A stretch of DNA of 51,712 bases, from NCBI GenBank assembly GCA_947363605.1, contig CANAQK010000007.1, forward strand, positions 1 to 51,712. The letters are read 5' to 3'. How positions within the stretch are numbered: the stretch's first letter is position 1; each line of letters starts with the position of its first letter. Positions 33,872 to 43,428 of the stretch are shown one piece after another. Position numbers and translations under genes: made by a program. The notes under the pieces are model-generated. The model was not told the DNA's origin and searched no databases. It was given only the letters and a program-made list of their open reading frames with translations. The stretch is from an uncultured Clostridia bacterium. Lineage in GTDB: Bacteria > Bacillota > Clostridia > Oscillospirales > Ruminococcaceae.

Positions 33872-36658
33872 ATGCCGCAAGATTATAATCAAACCCTGAA
33901 TTTACCTCAGACCGAATTCCCCATGCGCGGGAACCTGCCCACCCGGGAACCGGATATGCTGGGAAATTGGGAAGAAACTAACCGTTATGAAGAAATGATC
34001 GCCAATAATGAGGGGAAGCCGCTTTATATTTTGCATGACGGCCCTCCTTATGCAAACGGCGATATCCATATTGGCACAGCGCTGAATAAAGTATTGAAGG
34101 ATATCGTTGTAAAGCAGAAGAATATGTCGGGCTACCAGGCTCCTTATGTACCCGGTTGGGATACGCATGGACTACCGATTGAACTGAAAGCCCTGAAGAA
34201 GGATGGGGTAGACCCAACGTCGATTGATGCCGTTTCTTTGCGGAAAATTTGCCGCGAGTTTGCTTTATCTTATGTAGAAAATCAAAAAGGCCAATTCAAA
34301 CGCTTGGGAATCTTGGGGGATTTCAAGGATCCCTATCTGACCTTAAAGCCGGAATTTGAAGCGAAGCAGATTGAAGTTTTTGGTGCGATGGCCAAGAAAA
34401 ACTTTATTTATAAAGGTTTGAAGCCGGTATACTGGTGTACGGATTGCGGGACTGCATTGGCAGAAGCAGAAATTGAATATGCAGAAGACAAATGCTATTC
34501 TATTTATGTAAAGTTCCGGGTGCTGGATGATAAAGGTGTTTTTGCCAACGCGGGCATTGACAAAGAGAAGGTGTCGTTTGTTATTTGGACAACCACGACT
34601 TGGACCCTACCAGGGAATGTCGCGATCTGCCTGGGGCCGGAATATGAGTACATTTTGGTTAAAATCGGCGAAGAATATCTGGTAATGGCGAAGGCGCTGG
34701 TAGAAAGCGCTTTGCATTCTGCTAAAATCACAGATTATGAGCTGGTCGGCTCCTTCAAAGGAAAAGAGCTTGAATTGATTACAACCCAGCATCCTTTCCT
34801 GAACCGGGAATCCTTGATCATTTGCGGCGATCACGTTACGCTGGACAGCGGTACTGGTTGTGTCCATACTGCTCCTGGACATGGTGTGGAGGACTTTGAA
34901 GCCTGCAAGAAATATCCCCAGTTAGAAACGGTTGTTCCGGTAGATCATATGGGAAAATTGACGGCCGAAGCAGGGGAATTTTCTGGATTAACAACGGATG
35001 AAGCCAACAAAGCAATTGCCGCAAATCTAGAAGAAACCGGTGCTCTGTTTGCCATTGAACCCATTATTCACCAGTATCCGCATTGCTGGAGATGTAAAAA
35101 ACCTATTTTATTCCGTGCAACGGAGCAATGGTCCTGCTCGATTGACGGCTTCAAAAATGAAGCCATCGCAGAGCTTTCAAAGATTAAATGGGTGCCGGAT
35201 TGGGGTGAAAAACGGATTGAAAATATGATCCGTGACCGTTCCGACTGGTGTATTTCCCGCCAGCGGAAATGGGGTGTTCCGATTCCGATTATCTATTGCA
35301 AAGACTGCGGAAAACCAATTGTCAATGATGAAACCATCAAAGCGATTGCAGACCTGTTCCGAAAAGAAGGCTCCGATGCATGGTATATTCGGGATGCCGC
35401 TGAGTTTATTCCAAATACTGTTCAATGTGATTGCGGTTGCAAAGAGTTTACCAAAGAAAGCGATATCATGGACGTTTGGTTTGACAGCGGAGTTTCCCAT
35501 CTGGCTGTGCTGGAGGAACGGAAGGAGCTAAAATGGCCCGCAGACCTATATCTGGAGGGCGCCGATCAGTATCGCGGCTGGTTCCAATCTTCTTTGCTGA
35601 CTTCTGTTGCTTATAAAGGCTGTGCCCCTTACAAGACAATCTGCACCCATGGCTGGGTAGTTGATGGAGAAGGAAGAAAGCAGTCTAAATCTTTAGGGAA
35701 CGGTGTAGAACCCAGTGAAATTATCAATAAATATGGGGCGGATATTCTACGTTTATGGGTAGCGTCTTCTGACTATCATGCAGATATCCGAATTTCGTCG
35801 GAAATCCTGAAACCTCTTTTGGACGCTTACCGCAAAATTCGGAATACAGCCAAATATATTTTAGGTAATCTTTCTGACTTTGACCCGAATAAAGACTGGG
35901 TAGAGGACAACCAATTGACCGAGTTGGATCGTTTGGCTATTTATAAATTAAGCGGGTTAGTTGAAAAGGTGAACGAGGCCTATAACCGTTTTGATTTCCA
36001 CATTGTCTACCGTTCGATCTATAATTTCTGCGTAGTGGATATGTCCAACTTCTATCTGGACATTATCAAAGACCGTCTTTACTGTGAAAAGCCGGATGGA
36101 ATTCTTCGCCGTGCTGCACAGACAGTCATCTACCGCGTACTGGATACGCTGACCCGGATGATCGCACCGATCCTCAGCTTTACGGCGGAGGAGATCTGGA
36201 GCTATCTGCCTCATCGTGCAGGTGACCGCGCCGAATCGGTTTTCTTTAACACCATGGAGCAGTCTGTTCCTTGTGACGCAGACGAAACATTCATTGAAAA
36301 GTGGAACACGATTTATGCTGTTCGTTCGGATGTCCAGAAGGCATTGGAATTGAAACGTGCAGAAAATGTGATCGGGAAGTCTTTGGAAGCAAAAGTGACC
36401 TTATACGCTTTGTCTGAGCTGTATTCTGTGCTGCAAGGGATGCGGGATCAACTGCCTGCCATTTTTATTTGTTCACAGGTTGAGGTTGAATCGGCTGGAA
36501 GCGGGGAATTTTCCGGTGAATTAGAGGGCCTTTCTGTAACTGTTTCAGCGGCACAGGGAGAAAAATGTGAGCGCTGCTGGATTTATGACGAAACTGTGGG
36601 GCGGGATCTGGAGCATCCGACACTTTGCAAACGCTGCGCACAGGTTTTAGAGAAATAG
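33872..36658 (+). CDS. ileS: Isoleucyl-tRNA synthetase
   Basis: Class I aminoacyl-tRNA synthetase, 928 aa. HIGT (HIGH motif) is at 66-69. The second signature reads KQSKS at 603-607 instead of KMSKS. The editing domain has TTTTWTLPGNVA, and a C-terminal zinc site CERCW...CKRC is present. Start set at 33872 because GGAG sits 9 nt before it and overlaps the earlier ATG at 33854. The 63-bp gap to divIVA is too short for a T-box, so regulation by tRNA at this gene is unlikely. Confidence 0.96.
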   Translation: MPQDYNQTLNLPQTEFPMRGNLPTREPDMLGNWEETNRYEEMIANNEGKPLYILHDGPPYANGDIHIGTALNKVLKDIVVKQKNMSGYQAPYVPGWDTHGLPIELKALKKDGVDPTSIDAVSLRKICREFALSYVENQKGQFKRLGILGDFKDPYLTLKPEFEAKQIEVFGAMAKKNFIYKGLKPVYWCTDCGTALAEAEIEYAEDKCYSIYVKFRVLDDKGVFANAGIDKEKVSFVIWTTTTWTLPGNVAICLGPEYEYILVKIGEEYLVMAKALVESALHSAKITDYELVGSFKGKELELITTQHPFLNRESLIICGDHVTLDSGTGCVHTAPGHGVEDFEACKKYPQLETVVPVDHMGKLTAEAGEFSGLTTDEANKAIAANLEETGALFAIEPIIHQYPHCWRCKKPILFRATEQWSCSIDGFKNEAIAELSKIKWVPDWGEKRIENMIRDRSDWCISRQRKWGVPIPIIYCKDCGKPIVNDETIKAIADLFRKEGSDAWYIRDAAEFIPNTVQCDCGCKEFTKESDIMDVWFDSGVSHLAVLEERKELKWPADLYLEGADQYRGWFQSSLLTSVAYKGCAPYKTICTHGWVVDGEGRKQSKSLGNGVEPSEIINKYGADILRLWVASSDYHADIRISSEILKPLLDAYRKIRNTAKYILGNLSDFDPNKDWVEDNQLTELDRLAIYKLSGLVEKVNEAYNRFDFHIVYRSIYNFCVVDMSNFYLDIIKDRLYCEKPDGILRRAAQTVIYRVLDTLTRMIAPILSFTAEEIWSYLPHRAGDRAESVFFNTMEQSVPCDADETFIEKWNTIYAVRSDVQKALELKRAENVIGKSLEAKVTLYALSELYSVLQGMRDQLPAIFICSQVEVESAGSGEFSGELEGLSVTVSAAQGEKCERCWIYDETVGRDLEHPTLCKRCAQVLEK

Positions 36659-36669
36659 AAGGGAAAAGT

Positions 36670-36704
36670 AAAATTGGCGTTTTATATCTAAACGTCAATT
36701 TTCT
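36670..36704 (+). terminator. Terminator-like hairpin after ileS
   Basis: Stem AAAATTGGCGTTT / AAACGTCAATTTT (one G-T pair) then TTCTTCT, 12 bp after the ileS stop and 48 bp before lspA. Confidence 0.7.
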
Positions 36705-36751
36705 TCTGCCCGAAAAAATAGTCAAACAAAGTGGGAAAGGAATAATAAAAA

Positions 36752-37252
36752 ATGAAAAAGGGGCTTATGCGGGCATTAGCTTTGAGCGCTTCGGCTGCTA
36801 TGGTGGCATTAGACCAACTGTTTAAATACCTTGCGAAAGTGCATCTTTCTGGTGTAACAACGCTCCCTTTAATTGAAGATGTATTTCATTTGACTTATGT
36901 GGAGAATCGTGGTGCGGCTTTCGGGATGCTGAGCGGTAAAACTATTTTTCTGGTCGGTCTGACAGCATTGGCGCTGGTTGCGTTGATTGTGGCTATTCTG
37001 ATTGGGAAAATACAAAAGAACTGGATGCTTTGGTCTTTTTCATTGATTATTGGCGGAGGCATCGGCAACCTGATTGACCGGGTCAGTCGGCAGTATGTAA
37101 TTGATTACCTGGATTTCCGGCTGATCCATTTTGCGGTGTTTAATTTTGCAGATTGCTGTGTCGTCATCGGGACAGTTTTAGTATTCCTGTTCGTTCTGTA
37201 CGAAGTTATCCAGGAAAGGAAACTGGAAAAAGCGGGAGATTCGGATGCCTGA
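36752..37252 (+). CDS. lspA: Lipoprotein signal peptidase LspA
   Basis: 166 aa, four membrane helices. Removes signal peptides from diacylglyceryl-modified prolipoproteins. Family motifs: ENRGAAFGM, GNLIDRVSRQYVIDYLDF and FNFADCCVVIG, which hold the two catalytic aspartates. The stop overlaps rluD by 8 bp, a common pair in Firmicutes. Confidence 0.96.
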   Translation: MKKGLMRALALSASAAMVALDQLFKYLAKVHLSGVTTLPLIEDVFHLTYVENRGAAFGMLSGKTIFLVGLTALALVALIVAILIGKIQKNWMLWSFSLIIGGGIGNLIDRVSRQYVIDYLDFRLIHFAVFNFADCCVVIGTVLVFLFVLYEVIQERKLEKAGDSDA

Positions 37253-38177
37253 AACACGATGTATTTCTGCCGGAGCGGAATCCGCGGGAATACGGGTTGA
37301 CCGTTTCTTAGCAGAAAAATTTCCGGAGCTTTCCAGATCCGCTTTTCAAAAAATGGCAGAAGAAGGACAGATTTTATCCTCTGGGAGAGTAGTCGGAAAA
37401 AATTTCCGGCTTCGCGGCGGCGAGGAACTGAAAATTACTTTTCCAGACCTCGAGGAGCTGGAAGCTAAGCCCGAAAATATCCCTTTAGAAATTGTCTATG
37501 AAGATTCTGATTTATTGGTAGTCAATAAGCAAAAGGGGATGGTTGTGCATCCAGCAGCAGGGAACCCATGCGGAACATTGGTTAATGCGCTTCTCTATCA
37601 CTGCAAAGGGTCGCTTTCAGGAATCAACGGGGTGCTTCGTCCCGGGATAGTCCATCGGATTGATAAAAATACGAGCGGATTGCTGATTGTAGCTAAAAAT
37701 GATACGGCTCATCGTGGATTAGCAGAGCAAATACAGGATCACAGCTTCTTACGGGAGTACGAAACGGTTGTTTATGGAAGAGTTAAAACGGATTGCGGGC
37801 TTGTCAATGAGCCGATTGGCCGCAGCCGAAAGGATCGGAAAAAAATGTGTGTTACCTATGAAAATTCCAAGCCGGCTCTGACCCATTACCAGGTATTGGA
37901 GCGCTATGAATCTTTTTCTCATCTTCGGTGCCGTTTGGAAACGGGGCGCACCCATCAGATCCGTGTACACATGGCGTATATCCATCATCCGGTAGCAGGG
38001 GATGAGGTATACGGCCCTCAAAAGGTTATCGCTTCTTTACAAGGGCAGTGCCTTCATGCTAAAACGATTGGCTTTATACATCCTTGCACAGGGAAGGAAC
38101 TCTTTTTTAACAGTCCTCTTCCAGACTATTTTGTTCAGTTCCAGAAGCAATTACAAAGACAGGGAGGGGCTTTTTGA
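37245..38177 (+). CDS. rluD: RluD-family 23S rRNA pseudouridine synthase
   Basis: 310 aa. N-terminal S4 domain (about 15-75) and RluA/RluD catalytic domain with HRIDKNTSGLLIVAKN, where the aspartate is catalytic, and RLETGRTHQIRVH. Exact uridine target is not certain (RluD-like rather than RluC by order next to lspA). The stop shares one base with the next ATG (TGATG). Confidence 0.92.
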   Translation: MPETRCISAGAESAGIRVDRFLAEKFPELSRSAFQKMAEEGQILSSGRVVGKNFRLRGGEELKITFPDLEELEAKPENIPLEIVYEDSDLLVVNKQKGMVVHPAAGNPCGTLVNALLYHCKGSLSGINGVLRPGIVHRIDKNTSGLLIVAKNDTAHRGLAEQIQDHSFLREYETVVYGRVKTDCGLVNEPIGRSRKDRKKMCVTYENSKPALTHYQVLERYESFSHLRCRLETGRTHQIRVHMAYIHHPVAGDEVYGPQKVIASLQGQCLHAKTIGFIHPCTGKELFFNSPLPDYFVQFQKQLQRQGGAF

Positions 38178-38986
38178 TGAAAATTCAGGATATGCTGGTA
38201 GTTTCTGATTTAGATGGTACCTTAGTGCCGATTTCCGGCAGAATATCCGAGGAAAACCGTTCTGCAATCCGGCGTTTCCGGGAAACGGGAGGAACATTTA
38301 CCATTGCAACCGGCCGTTCTCCGATTGTGGCGCGAAAATACGCAGAGCTTTTAGAGGTCCAAGGCCCGGTCATCTGCGATAATGGGGCTGTGATCTATGA
38401 TTTTGAAAAAGAAAAGTGCTTATGGACTCAGCAGCTTCCGGAGGGATTTCAGCAAACCTTGCAAAAGCTGGCCAACCGTTATCCGAAAGCCGGGATTTGT
38501 GCGGCGGCTTATGACGGCAGCGCTTATATTCTGTGCTACACCCCTCTGCTGGATCCGATAGCGCAGCATTTTCAAAGCAGGGAATGTTCGGCGGAAGAAA
38601 TCCCCTCCGATTGCTGTAAGGCAATTTTGATGCTTCCTCCTAAAGAAATGGATTTTGCCGCCTATGAAATCATGAAAGCGGGCTATCCTAGCGTGGATTT
38701 TGTGCGCTCGGGTCAAGACTGCCTGGAAATCATGGCAAAAGGAATCAGCAAGGGGAGTTCTTTAGAACGGTTAGCCCTTTTATATGGGAAAAGCGTCCAA
38801 AACACTATTGGGGTTGGCGATCATCAAAACGATCTGGAACTAATACGGGACTCGGGATTTGGTGCGGCCATGGGGAACGCGCTTCCACTGGTAAAAGCGG
38901 AAGCACAGCTGATTCTGCCGGACTGCGAAGAAAATGGTATTGCATTTCTATTGGAATATTTAATGGAGCATCATGCGTCAATATAA
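38177..38986 (+). CDS. Cof-type HAD-superfamily phosphatase
   Basis: 269 aa. HAD motif I SDLDGTLVP, motif IV GVGDHQNDLELI, and a C2B-type cap between. Such enzymes dephosphorylate sugar phosphates, FMN or other small metabolites; the substrate cannot be predicted. The ATG at 38177 has GGGAGGGG upstream and is coupled to rluD; the TTG one codon earlier is not needed. It is next to a transketolase, so a sugar phosphate is plausible. Confidence 0.88.
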   Translation: MKIQDMLVVSDLDGTLVPISGRISEENRSAIRRFRETGGTFTIATGRSPIVARKYAELLEVQGPVICDNGAVIYDFEKEKCLWTQQLPEGFQQTLQKLANRYPKAGICAAAYDGSAYILCYTPLLDPIAQHFQSRECSAEEIPSDCCKAILMLPPKEMDFAAYEIMKAGYPSVDFVRSGQDCLEIMAKGISKGSSLERLALLYGKSVQNTIGVGDHQNDLELIRDSGFGAAMGNALPLVKAEAQLILPDCEENGIAFLLEYLMEHHASI

Positions 38987-39008
38987 AAAAGTTTATGGAG
39001 GTAAGACT

Positions 39009-39854
39009 ATGGATGAAGCAAAAAAACTGGAGCTGCAAAAACGGGCCTGTAAAGTTCGGATGGGAATTTTGGAAGGGGTTCACGCGGCAAAATCGGGACA
39101 TCCGGGTGGTTCTCTTTCAGCGGCAGATACCATTACGTACCTTTATTTTTCCGAATTGAAGGTAGACCCCGAAAATCCGAAATGGGAGGAACGGGACCGT
39201 TTTGTCCTTTCGAAAGGGCATTGTGCGCCTGCGCTGTACGCCGCATTGGCGGAAAGAGGTTTTTTCCCTGTAGAGGAACTGCTTTCCCTGCGTCATATTG
39301 GTGCAATGCTCCAGGGGCATCCTGATATGAAAAAAACTCCCGGCATTGATATGAGCACCGGTTCTTTGGGCCAGGGGATTTCCGCTGCCTGTGGAATGGC
39401 GCTTGCGGCAAAATTATCCAAACAGCCCTACCGGGTTTACGCTATGTTGGGAGATGGGGAACTGGAAGAAGGAATGGTTTGGGAAGCTGCCATGTTTGCC
39501 GCCCATTATCAGTTAGACAATCTTATTATTGTAGTTGACAACAACAACCTTCAAATTGATGGTACCTTAGCGGAAGTTTGCTCCCCCGAACCGGTTACAG
39601 ATAAATTTGAAGCTTTTGGTTGGAATGTGGTCTCCATCAATGGACACGACTTTGATGCAATTGACGCTGCTTTTCAGCAGGCGAAGGCTGTTTCTGGTAA
39701 ACCGTCGGTCATTGTGCAGAAAACGGTTAAAGGCAAGGGTGTTTCCTTTATGGAGGACAATGTTGCTTGGCACGGAAGTGCGCCTAATGATGCACAATAT
39801 GAACAGGCTATGCAGGAACTGAAAGCTGTTCTGAATGAACTGGAGGGCAAATAA
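39009..39854 (+). CDS. Transketolase, N-terminal subunit
   Basis: 281 aa thiamine-diphosphate half of a split transketolase. GHPGGSLSAADTITYLYF, the TPP motif GDGELEEGMVWEA ending in VDNNNLQ, and the usual C-terminus are present. Start at 39009 with GGAGG 7 nt upstream; the longer frame from 38973 overlaps the HAD gene. Works with the next gene to shuttle two-carbon units between sugar phosphates. Confidence 0.95.
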   Translation: MDEAKKLELQKRACKVRMGILEGVHAAKSGHPGGSLSAADTITYLYFSELKVDPENPKWEERDRFVLSKGHCAPALYAALAERGFFPVEELLSLRHIGAMLQGHPDMKKTPGIDMSTGSLGQGISAACGMALAAKLSKQPYRVYAMLGDGELEEGMVWEAAMFAAHYQLDNLIIVVDNNNLQIDGTLAEVCSPEPVTDKFEAFGWNVVSINGHDFDAIDAAFQQAKAVSGKPSVIVQKTVKGKGVSFMEDNVAWHGSAPNDAQYEQAMQELKAVLNELEGK

Positions 39855-39855
39855 G

Positions 39856-40818
39856 ATGAGTGAAAAAAGAATTGCTACAAGAAATAGTTATGGCGAAACG
39901 TTGGCAGAGCTGGCTCCGGAATATCCAGATTTAGTTGTATTGGACGCCGATTTGGCTGGGGCTACCATGACGAAAATGTTTAAGGCCGCTTGCCCGGAAC
40001 GTTTTATTGACTGTGGGATTGCAGAATGCAATATGCTGGGGATCGCAGCAGGCCTGGCCGCCAGCGGAAAGAAAGTCTTTGCCAGTTCTTTTGCGATGTT
40101 TGCAGCCGGACGCGCATTTGAAATCATCCGAAATTCGATCGGTTATCCGCATCTTCCGGTAAAAATCTGCGCTACCCATGCAGGAATTTCAGTTGGTGAG
40201 GATGGCGCTTCCCATCAATGCTGTGAAGATATTGCCTTGATGCGGACGATCCCGGGAATGACGATACTGAACCCTTCGGATGATGTGGAGGCCCGATCTG
40301 CCATTCGTGCAATTGTGGACTTTGACGGCCCGGTTTATGTTCGCTTAGGACGCTTGGCAGTTCCGGTTATCAACGAAGGTCCAGATTACCATTTTGAATT
40401 GGGAAAAGGGATTGAACTGCGCAAAGGAAAAGATGTAACGATCCTGGCGACAGGCATGATGGTTGCGGAAGCATTGGAAGCGGCATCATGCCTGGAAAAA
40501 GAAGGGATTGATGCACGAATTATCAACATCCATACCATAAAACCCATTGACCGTGAAATCATACGTAAGGCGGCTGAAGAAACCGGCCTGCTGGTTACGG
40601 TGGAGGAACACAGTGTCATCGGCGGATTCGGAAGCGCAGTAGCCGATGTTTGCGCAGAGGAATGCCCGGTTCGGATTGTCAAAATCGGGATGAATGATGA
40701 ATTTGGCTGTTCCGGCCCAGCCCTGGAATTATTGAAAAAATACGGTCTTTCCGCAGAGCATATTGTAAAGGCAGTACGGGAAGCCGTTGCAAAAAAACGA
40801 TTATTTACAGAATCGTAA
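39856..40818 (+). CDS. Transketolase, C-terminal subunit
   Basis: 320 aa, pyrimidine-binding and C-terminal domains of the split transketolase. DADLAGATMTKMF, FIDCGIAECNMLGIAAGLA (the glutamate activates TPP), THAGISVGEDGASHQ and the C-terminal VEEHSVIGGFGSA are visible. The start at 39856 directly follows the stop of the N-terminal subunit, with GGAGGG 8 nt upstream, so subunits are made in equal amounts. Confidence 0.95.
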   Translation: MSEKRIATRNSYGETLAELAPEYPDLVVLDADLAGATMTKMFKAACPERFIDCGIAECNMLGIAAGLAASGKKVFASSFAMFAAGRAFEIIRNSIGYPHLPVKICATHAGISVGEDGASHQCCEDIALMRTIPGMTILNPSDDVEARSAIRAIVDFDGPVYVRLGRLAVPVINEGPDYHFELGKGIELRKGKDVTILATGMMVAEALEAASCLEKEGIDARIINIHTIKPIDREIIRKAAEETGLLVTVEEHSVIGGFGSAVADVCAEECPVRIVKIGMNDEFGCSGPALELLKKYGLSAEHIVKAVREAVAKKRLFTES

Positions 40819-40986
40819 TGAATTTTATTCCAGTTATCCGTATAATTAAATGAAACGGCTTTTATTATATTGCCGAACTGTATAAAATAATCGCCATAAT
40901 ATGGCAGAATGGATGTTAACATGATGATGAATGTTTTGGCCAGCATTGTACCAATGACAGCAGGAGGGCAGCAGGAGGTTTCCACA

Positions 40987-41277
40987 ATGGGGATGCTCGT
41001 TTCGACGATCCTCCCGATGGCACTGCTTTTTTTGGTTTTCTATTTTGTTTTAATCCGTCCCCAGCGTAAACGGGATAAGGAAACACAACGGATGCGGAAC
41101 AGTATTCAGGTGGGAGATGAAGTGATAACGGCTGGCGGGATCGTTGGATTAGTTGTCAGCATCAAAGAAGATACCGTAGTTATTGAAACAGGCGGCGATA
41201 GAAGCAAAATCCGGATCAAGCGCTGGGCAATCCAGCAAAATGAAACCGTCCACGATGATGATACGCCAAGTAAATAG
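40987..41277 (+). CDS. yajC: Preprotein translocase subunit YajC
   Basis: 96 aa, one N-terminal helix (about 5-22) with the family sequence FYFVLIRPQRKRDKE, then a cytoplasmic domain (GDEVITAGGIVGLVVSI). Accessory to SecDF/SecYEG. I place the start at 40987, where AGGAGG lies 8 nt upstream and the usual short N-terminus results; the frame is open from 40909 but that ATG has no ribosome site. Together with the next three genes it forms a neighbourhood often seen in Clostridia. Confidence 0.9.
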   Translation: MGMLVSTILPMALLFLVFYFVLIRPQRKRDKETQRMRNSIQVGDEVITAGGIVGLVVSIKEDTVVIETGGDRSKIRIKRWAIQQNETVHDDDTPSK

Positions 41278-41339
41278 AATTTGTATAATCTGGGGCTCAC
41301 TTGAATATATTAGAGTAATGTATTGAAGGGGGCGTTCGT

Positions 41340-41750
41340 GTGGAGAAAAGTAAAAATACCGGAAATTACCTGCATCATCTCATAAAATCCCTGTTAGTCA
41401 GTGTGGGGATTGGAGAAATTATCACAGCAGTTATGCTGTCGATCTTTGCATTCCTAATGTCTAAGTGGGATCTTCCTCTAACCGTGCTGGATATTTTAGT
41501 GTGGATTGCAACGGTGACCGGGGCTTCGGCAGCTGGTTACCTAAACGGAAGATTCCTTCGGGAAAAAGGTTTGCTTTATGGCAGCCTTTGCGGAGTGGTT
41601 ATGGTTCTGATTCTGCTTCTTTGCGGAGTGCTTCTTTCCCATTTGACTTCAGCCGGTATGCTCACTGCAAAGTTAGTTGGGATTTTGGCGGGCTCTGCTA
41701 TTGGCGGAGTATTGGGAGTCAATAAAAAACAAAAACGGATTAAATATTGA
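41340..41750 (+). CDS. TIGR04086-type membrane protein
   Basis: 136 aa with about four membrane helices and basic ends. Pattern and position between yajC and the SCIFF gene match the TIGR04086 (YrzE-like) family of unknown function. GTG start at 41340 with GGGGG 5 nt upstream; no ATG near. Confidence 0.75.
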   Translation: MEKSKNTGNYLHHLIKSLLVSVGIGEIITAVMLSIFAFLMSKWDLPLTVLDILVWIATVTGASAAGYLNGRFLREKGLLYGSLCGVVMVLILLLCGVLLSHLTSAGMLTAKLVGILAGSAIGGVLGVNKKQKRIKY

Positions 41751-41795
41751 TTGTTCTTCGACTGCCGCCAACTCGCTTACCTTATAAAAGTTCTA

Positions 41796-41824
41796 TTGAT
41801 TTTTCAGTCATTTTATGTTAAACT
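41796..41824 (+). promoter_or_regulatory. Promoter of the SCIFF peptide gene
   Basis: TTGATT (41796-41801), 17-bp spacer, TAAACT (41819-41824), about 31 bp before the ATG. Confidence 0.6.
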
Positions 41825-41855
41825 AAAGTCAGTAATCAGCAAAGGAGTGTCCATA

Positions 41856-41993
41856 ATGAAACATATTAAAACTTTGAATCAGGCAAATTTGAAAAAATCT
41901 GCTGCTAAAGGCGGCTGTGGCGAATGCCAGGCTTCCTGCCAATCGGCTTGCAAAACTTCTTGTACAGTTGCAAATCAAAAATGTGAAAAATAA
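41856..41993 (+). CDS. scfA: SCIFF ranthipeptide precursor (six cysteines in forty-five residues)
   Basis: Exactly 45 aa with six cysteines at 21, 24, 28, 32, 36 and 43, the definition of the SCIFF family, a RiPP nearly universal in class Clostridia. N-terminal leader MKHIKTLNQANLKKSAAKGG, Cys-rich core after it. The maturase next door forms thioether links from cysteine sulfur to residues at non-alpha carbons. AAAGGAG lies upstream of the ATG at 41856; the frame open from 41751 is not used. Own promoter upstream, terminator hairpin after. Biological role is only partly known; quorum-type functions have been proposed for ranthipeptides. Confidence 0.95.
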   Translation: MKHIKTLNQANLKKSAAKGGCGECQASCQSACKTSCTVANQKCEK

Positions 41994-41997
41994 AAAA

Positions 41998-42030
41998 CAA
42001 AAGGGACAGCAATTGTCCCTTTTGTTTTTG
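41998..42030 (+). terminator. Terminator or attenuator between scfA and scfB
   Basis: Perfect stem CAAAAGGGACA / TGTCCCTTTTG with a short loop and TTTTT after, 5 bp past the scfA stop. scfB, 30 bp on, shows no clear promoter, so read-through likely sets the peptide to enzyme ratio. Confidence 0.85.
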
Positions 42031-42059
42031 GTAAATATGAGAAACGGAATGAATGTTTT

Positions 42060-43415
42060 ATGATACATAAATATACACTGAACGGCTTTAATATTGTGAT
42101 TGATGTCAACAGCGGTGGAATTCATATAGTAGACAATGTCACTTACGAGCTTCTGGATTATGTTGCACCTCCGCTTGCAGATATGCTTCCGGAAAATATT
42201 GCGGCAAAGTTGTCTGTTCGTTATTCCCAGAAGGAACTCAAAGAGGCCTATGCAGAAATTTTAGAACTTGCCCAGGAAGGGGTTCTCTTTTCGGAGGACG
42301 ATTATGAAAAATTTGCAGATATGATGGTATCTGCACCAATCAAATCGTTGTGCCTTCATGTCGCGCACGACTGCAACCTGCGGTGCAAATACTGCTTTGC
42401 TTCTACCGGCGATTTTGGCCATGGAAGAAAGCTTCTGGACGAAGCAACTGGAAAAAAAGCGATTGATTTTCTGCTGGAACATTCTCAAGGGCGACGTAAC
42501 CTGGAACTGGATTTTTTTGGCGGGGAACCGCTGATGAATATGGATGTAGTGAAATCGGTTGTATCCTATGCTCGAAGCAAAGAGAAAGAATATAATAAAA
42601 ATTTCCGGTTTACTATTACAACGAACGGTGTTTTGCTGAATGATGAAATTACCGAATATATCAACAGCGAAATGTCCAATATCGTTTTGTCTATTGATGG
42701 GCGTCCGGAGGTGAACGACCGGATGCGACCGGCTGTTAATGGCAAGGGAAGCTATGAGGTGATCCTGCCAAAATTCAAATCCCTCGTCCAGAAAAGAGGG
42801 GAGGGGCAATATTACGTCCGTGGGACCTTCACCAAGTATAATCTGGATTTCGCTGACGATGTTATCCATCTTTATGAACAGGGATTTGATCAGATCTCAG
42901 TTGAACCTGTAGTAACGGATCCGGCAAAGGACTATGCGCTTACCGAGCAGGATCTGCCGAAAATCTATGCCGAATACGAAAGATTGGCAAAATATATCAT
43001 TGAACGGAAGAAAAATGAGGAATCCATCAATTTCTTTCATTTTATGCTGGATCTTGATCAAGGCCCCTGTGCCATCAAACGGCTGCGGGGTTGCGGCTGT
43101 GGGAATGAATATGTCGCAGTCACGCCAGATGGCGATATTTATCCCTGCCATCAGTTCGTAGGAATGGAAGAATGGAAGATGGGCAGCGTTTATGATGGAA
43201 GCATCAATACGAAAATGAAGGATGACTTTGCCAAAGCCAATGTGTACAGTAAAAGGGACTGTAAAGATTGCTGGGCTAAATTCTATTGCTCTGGAGGCTG
43301 TAACGCTAATAATCTTCAATATGCCGGCGACATTCGAAATTCCCATAAATTGGCTTGCGATTTGGAAAAAAAACGCTTAGAATGTGCCATTATGATTAAA
43401 GCAGCTCTTGCTTAA
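42060..43415 (+). CDS. scfB: SCIFF maturase, radical SAM/SPASM thioether synthase
   Basis: 451 aa. N-terminal peptide-binding (RRE-like) segment (about 1-90), radical SAM motif CNLRCKYC at C105/C109/C112, and a C-terminal SPASM domain for two auxiliary [4Fe-4S] clusters (GCGCGNE, YPCHQF, CKDCWAKFYCSGGC). Starts MIHKYTLNGFNIVIDVNSG as in other SCIFF maturases. Weak ribosome site. Substrate is the scfA product just upstream. Confidence 0.95.
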   Translation: MIHKYTLNGFNIVIDVNSGGIHIVDNVTYELLDYVAPPLADMLPENIAAKLSVRYSQKELKEAYAEILELAQEGVLFSEDDYEKFADMMVSAPIKSLCLHVAHDCNLRCKYCFASTGDFGHGRKLLDEATGKKAIDFLLEHSQGRRNLELDFFGGEPLMNMDVVKSVVSYARSKEKEYNKNFRFTITTNGVLLNDEITEYINSEMSNIVLSIDGRPEVNDRMRPAVNGKGSYEVILPKFKSLVQKRGEGQYYVRGTFTKYNLDFADDVIHLYEQGFDQISVEPVVTDPAKDYALTEQDLPKIYAEYERLAKYIIERKKNEESINFFHFMLDLDQGPCAIKRLRGCGCGNEYVAVTPDGDIYPCHQFVGMEEWKMGSVYDGSINTKMKDDFAKANVYSKRDCKDCWAKFYCSGGCNANNLQYAGDIRNSHKLACDLEKKRLECAIMIKAALA

Positions 43416-43428
43416 AAAGGAAAGAAAA

